From positions 45,105 through 109,104 of the forward strand of contig CAZLOS010000006.1 in the NCBI GenBank assembly GCA_964561215.1: a stretch of 64,000 nt of DNA, written 5' to 3'. Shown here piece by piece: positions 62,501 through 64,000 of the stretch. A model generated the notes under the pieces. It ran no database searches. It saw only the letters and a list, made by a program, of their open reading frames with translations, and was not told where the DNA came from. Within the stretch, counting starts at the first letter, position 1. Each line of letters starts with the position of its first letter. Origin of the DNA: JAJFUV01 sp964561215. Lineage in GTDB: Bacteria > Acidobacteriota > Terriglobia > Bryobacterales > Bryobacteraceae. The position numbers and the translations under genes are program-made.

Positions 62501-62874
62501 ACCAACGGCCCAACCTGGCCGGAGACCCGTATGCCGGCATCGACACCTCGGCTCCCATGCAACGGCGTGGTGTCGATCAAGGCACGACTTACTTCAACAA
62601 GAGCGCCTTCGTCCTGCCGCCCTTGTTTACGTTGGGCAATGTAGGCAAGAACTCACTGTACGGTCCCGGGATGATGAACTGGGACTTTTCGGTATTCAAG
62701 AACACGGGGATCACGGAACGCATCAATACACAGTTTCGCGCCGAATTCTTCAATATCTTCAACCACCCGAACTTCGGCCTGCCGAACCGCACCATCAACC
62801 AGCCAACCACTGGAATGATGACAAGTGCGATGTCGCCTCGCATCGTGCAGTTCGGAATGAAGTTGATATTCTGA
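59536..62874 (+). CDS. Oar-like TonB-dependent receptor with carboxypeptidase-regulatory domain
   Basis: A 1112-residue outer-membrane receptor. Signal peptide 1-26 (ending NAQ); carboxypeptidase-regulatory-like beta-sandwich about 28-112 (GSIVGRVTDQSEGVIAGAEV, FPALLPGVYRVEASREGF). The plug region follows (IVELPLNGRDYLQLARLIPG, SRAGATAGQKG, FLLDGVDTND, SAEFGRGSTQIITALKSGTN). A long beta-barrel follows, ending with the aromatic C-terminus (VQFGMKLIF) needed for assembly. It takes up a large substrate using TonB-ExbBD energy. Position after the GH106-like enzyme suggests a rhamnose-containing glycan. GGAGAGG precedes the ATG. It is also the reference for recognising the receptor remnant at 9150-10574. 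Confidence 0.92.
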   Translation: MFTRSNRVFLYLIAACIAAVFSANAQFVRGSIVGRVTDQSEGVIAGAEVKLQNQGTNETKQANTDNEGNFSFPALLPGVYRVEASREGFKTQVVNDIRLEVNQTARIDMKLDVGELVQRVESVASLQFLKTDATDVGSVIANKQIVELPLNGRDYLQLARLIPGAIPSRAGATAGQKGVNRSVNVAGARDTSVAFLLDGVDTNDIVFQTPTVTPSVDAIQEFKLVGDTYSAEFGRGSTQIITALKSGTNDVHSTLLYFNRNNSFAARNFFQLGSVARLNFTQFGGTLGGPVTLPKVYSGRDKTFFFMNYEGGRTRSGGTNYAYVPWAELRAGDFSAAGNPTIYDPDTFDAATRIRQPFGQNKIPSTRISSVANKILSFYPSPNYSGQTGRNYVASIPGVDDTNNANARIDHRFSAKDNVFGRYSILDRNRPLPGTLAYSGITDTIRGQNVALNWIHIFTPTLLNEARAGFNRSKYYTTAIGSPSANPAKDLFGFKNTIDDPTVGYGLPLFGLSGGFSGLGPGSQYPANSVVQSYQYLDNVTWVRGPHTIKSGFDFRRTRMTAVVGNSARGYALFTGQFTNLPSQSSTTGSSIADLLLGLPQTVQSSVGDGIAHDYTNLYGIYFQDDWKVTSRLTLNLGIRYEYASPYVEKLDRFSIIDFDNRATGGRLLLANSTKVFVPGKGVVDVGGSPTSRSLIPPDRNNVAPRVGIAYRPMAKTVVRAGAGMFYDVQEGNEAQFLRNNPPYLFAQNLASDTFVPTFRLDNLFPSPNQPTGAIQPFSEDITNRTPYLVQWSMAVEREVMDNLTVEAGYVGSAGKKLLRRSNFQQGANILVKDPANPTPLVQRVDFPNFSNNNILSTDNGGSSTYHGLLTKVERRFSSGFALLFSYTFSKAISDSHSSSNFDNTPSNPQCRCNLRAEKSPAAFDIKHRAVFSYSYNLPLGKGRRFLNTGGVVNKLAGGWQVNGITAMQSGPPFTLATSGDNASIGSSNQRPNLAGDPYAGIDTSAPMQRRGVDQGTTYFNKSAFVLPPLFTLGNVGKNSLYGPGMMNWDFSVFKNTGITERINTQFRAEFFNIFNHPNFGLPNRTINQPTTGMMTSAMSPRIVQFGMKLIF

Positions 62875-62943
62875 ACCGAGAAATTCCGCGGCGAGGTATT
62901 TGGGCGGTGCGCAGTTCAGCACGAGGCTGCAACGGCTCGGTGT

Positions 62944-63807
62944 CTACCAGTACTTCAGAATGAGAGCCTTCGATTTGCGAACGCCCTCGACCGGATCGCC
63001 CTTGCCTTCGTACTCGATGGAGAGCGGGCCTTTGTACTTTTGCGCCTTGAGCATGTTCAACACACGCGGAAAGTCGTAAGAGATAGCCTCGCCACGCTGG
63101 TCGAACTCGTTGATTTTCACGTGCGTCACGAAGGCGTACGGAGCCACCTTGGCGACTTCTTCATAGCGCACCGCATCGGGGAAATTTCCGAAGTCCACCA
63201 TCGCGCCCACCCACTTGGGGTCCGTGCCCTGGATGATCTTGACGATATTGGCCGCGGTCTTCGAAACGCCGCCGTGGTTTTCGATCGCCAGCCGGATTTT
63301 CAACTGCCGGGCTACCGGCAGCAATTCCTTGAAGGCCGCAATCACGCGCTCCACGCCTACCGTGGCGTCGGCTTCCGGCCCCGCTCCTGTATTGCCGACG
63401 TTGATCCGCACCACCGGTGCGCCCAGCCGGTGCGCCATGCGCAAGCCGGCCTTGTCATACTCGATCTGCTGGCGCCGCTTGGCCTCATCGGCCTGGGCCA
63501 GATTGCCTTCAATTACAAAGCAGGTCACCATGCGGCCGGAGGCTTTCACGGCGGCCTTCACCTGGTCGACGTAGGCATCGTCCCGCTGCTTGAAGAACGA
63601 GTCGTTGTAAGAGATCCCCTTGATGCCTTCCTGTTTGTAAAAGGCCGGGGCCGAGACCATGTCCAACTTGCCCGCACCGATCAATTGGCGATAGCTGTAA
63701 GTCTCGCAGGAAAGAACGTTGCCGCTCCGCAGCGTGGCATCCTCCGCCCACGACAGGGAGCCGAGTAGAAGAGCGGATAACAAAATACGAACTCGCATAA
63801 CCCTCAT
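62944..63807 (-). CDS. Exported sugar-phosphate isomerase/epimerase-like TIM barrel
   Basis: A 287-residue protein with signal peptide 1-21 (MRVMRVRILLSALLLGSLSWA) and a xylose-isomerase-like barrel. Metal-ligand segments are complete: Glu in IRLAIENHGG, Asp in AMVDFGNF, His in FVTHVKINEF and Glu in LSIEYEGKG. The enzyme likely isomerises or epimerises a sugar or polyol in the periplasm; substrate unknown. The ATG at 63807 has AGGA at 7-base spacing; 63798 is an alternative. Longer frames upstream are low-complexity shadow. It converges on the TonB-receptor gene. Confidence 0.85.
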   Translation of the reverse strand: MRVMRVRILLSALLLGSLSWAEDATLRSGNVLSCETYSYRQLIGAGKLDMVSAPAFYKQEGIKGISYNDSFFKQRDDAYVDQVKAAVKASGRMVTCFVIEGNLAQADEAKRRQQIEYDKAGLRMAHRLGAPVVRINVGNTGAGPEADATVGVERVIAAFKELLPVARQLKIRLAIENHGGVSKTAANIVKIIQGTDPKWVGAMVDFGNFPDAVRYEEVAKVAPYAFVTHVKINEFDQRGEAISYDFPRVLNMLKAQKYKGPLSIEYEGKGDPVEGVRKSKALILKYW

Positions 63808-63878
63808 TATGACATCCTGGGTCTCTTGATCAATTCCGTAATCCGTACGTAAGAACATCAGTCGCCGTCGGTGTTGCT

Positions 63879-64000
63879 TCAGCCGCCCACGGGCAGCGGC
63901 AGCCGGCGCAGTGCTCCGTGCCCGTTGGTGAAGCGAACCCAGCTTCGCGCCAGCCGCAGTCGCGTCCGGCCGCACGGCAGCACGCCCCCCGCCAACTCGT
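63879..64000 (-). CDS. 3' end of an unidentified gene at the right edge
   Basis: A stop codon at 63879-63881 closes a minus-strand frame that is open to the window edge (about 39 codons, ending LRRLPLPVGG). The short stretch has plausible codon use but no recognisable motif; other frames cannot be excluded. If real, the gene reads toward the isomerase gene about 70 bases away. Confidence 0.3.
   Translation of the reverse strand, partial: ELAGGVLPCGRTRLRLARSWVRFTNGHGALRRLPLPVGG

Overview
This window is GC-rich bacterial DNA. Its gene content points to an Acidobacteriota genome of the Bryobacterales/Solibacter type. The supporting signs are a large Oar-like TonB-dependent receptor with an N-terminal carboxypeptidase-regulatory domain, many exported glycoside hydrolases, an S46 dipeptidyl-peptidase, exported amidohydrolases, a neutral-ceramidase-family protein and DUF4838. 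The taxonomic call is inference from gene content. I see no rRNA, tRNA, CRISPR array or intact insertion sequence.

Layout. 0-4.5 kb: an exported protein cut by the left edge, then murQ-murA-rhodanese (peptidoglycan recycling and synthesis) converging on a NYN-LOTUS RNA-type protein. 4.7-13 kb: a partly decayed sugar-use and efflux region, with a GH29 remnant, a GH38 enzyme, an intact GH29 fucosidase, a TonB-receptor remnant, a LacI regulator and the remains of an RND efflux operon. 13-17.4 kb: an exported amidohydrolase, an exported SelA-like PLP enzyme, an exported RidA, and an exported two-domain protein carrying an O-methyltransferase fold. 17.4-28.4 kb: glgX, a truncated GH5, an M14 carboxypeptidase, thiD, three exported proteins in one operon, a PP2C phosphatase and a CBM9-like protein. 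28.4-38 kb: a membrane polyferredoxin with an aldo/keto-reductase-ferredoxin, an M16 peptidase, TPM / nucleotidyltransferase / LemA, an ALDH plus FAH-type sugar-acid pair, and recX. 38-48 kb: YtxH and DUF948-like envelope proteins, a permuted ATP-grasp enzyme, S46 peptidase, ceramidase, tandem alpha/beta-hydrolase and DUF4838. 48-50.4 kb: a compact type II restriction-modification cassette, more AT-rich than its surroundings and bounded by an imperfect 36-bp direct repeat. 50.4-64 kb: GH9, two sugar isomerase/epimerase-like TIM barrels, Bcp peroxiredoxin, an Asp-box sialidase-like protein, a SAM methyltransferase, a GH106-like enzyme and a full TonB-dependent receptor.

Functionally the window is that of a heterotroph degrading complex polysaccharides and proteins: receptor and glycosidase pairs, exported peptidases, and cytoplasmic routes for sugar acids and glycogen. 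Two themes stand out. First, between 4.7 and 20.4 kb several genes survive only as their ends or fragments with the middle missing. Second, at 13-16 kb a PLP enzyme, RidA and an amidohydrolase all carry export signals, which would make a periplasmic PLP/imine-hydrolysis route. Starts were chosen by ribosome-binding site and signal peptide; where they are uncertain the entry says so.
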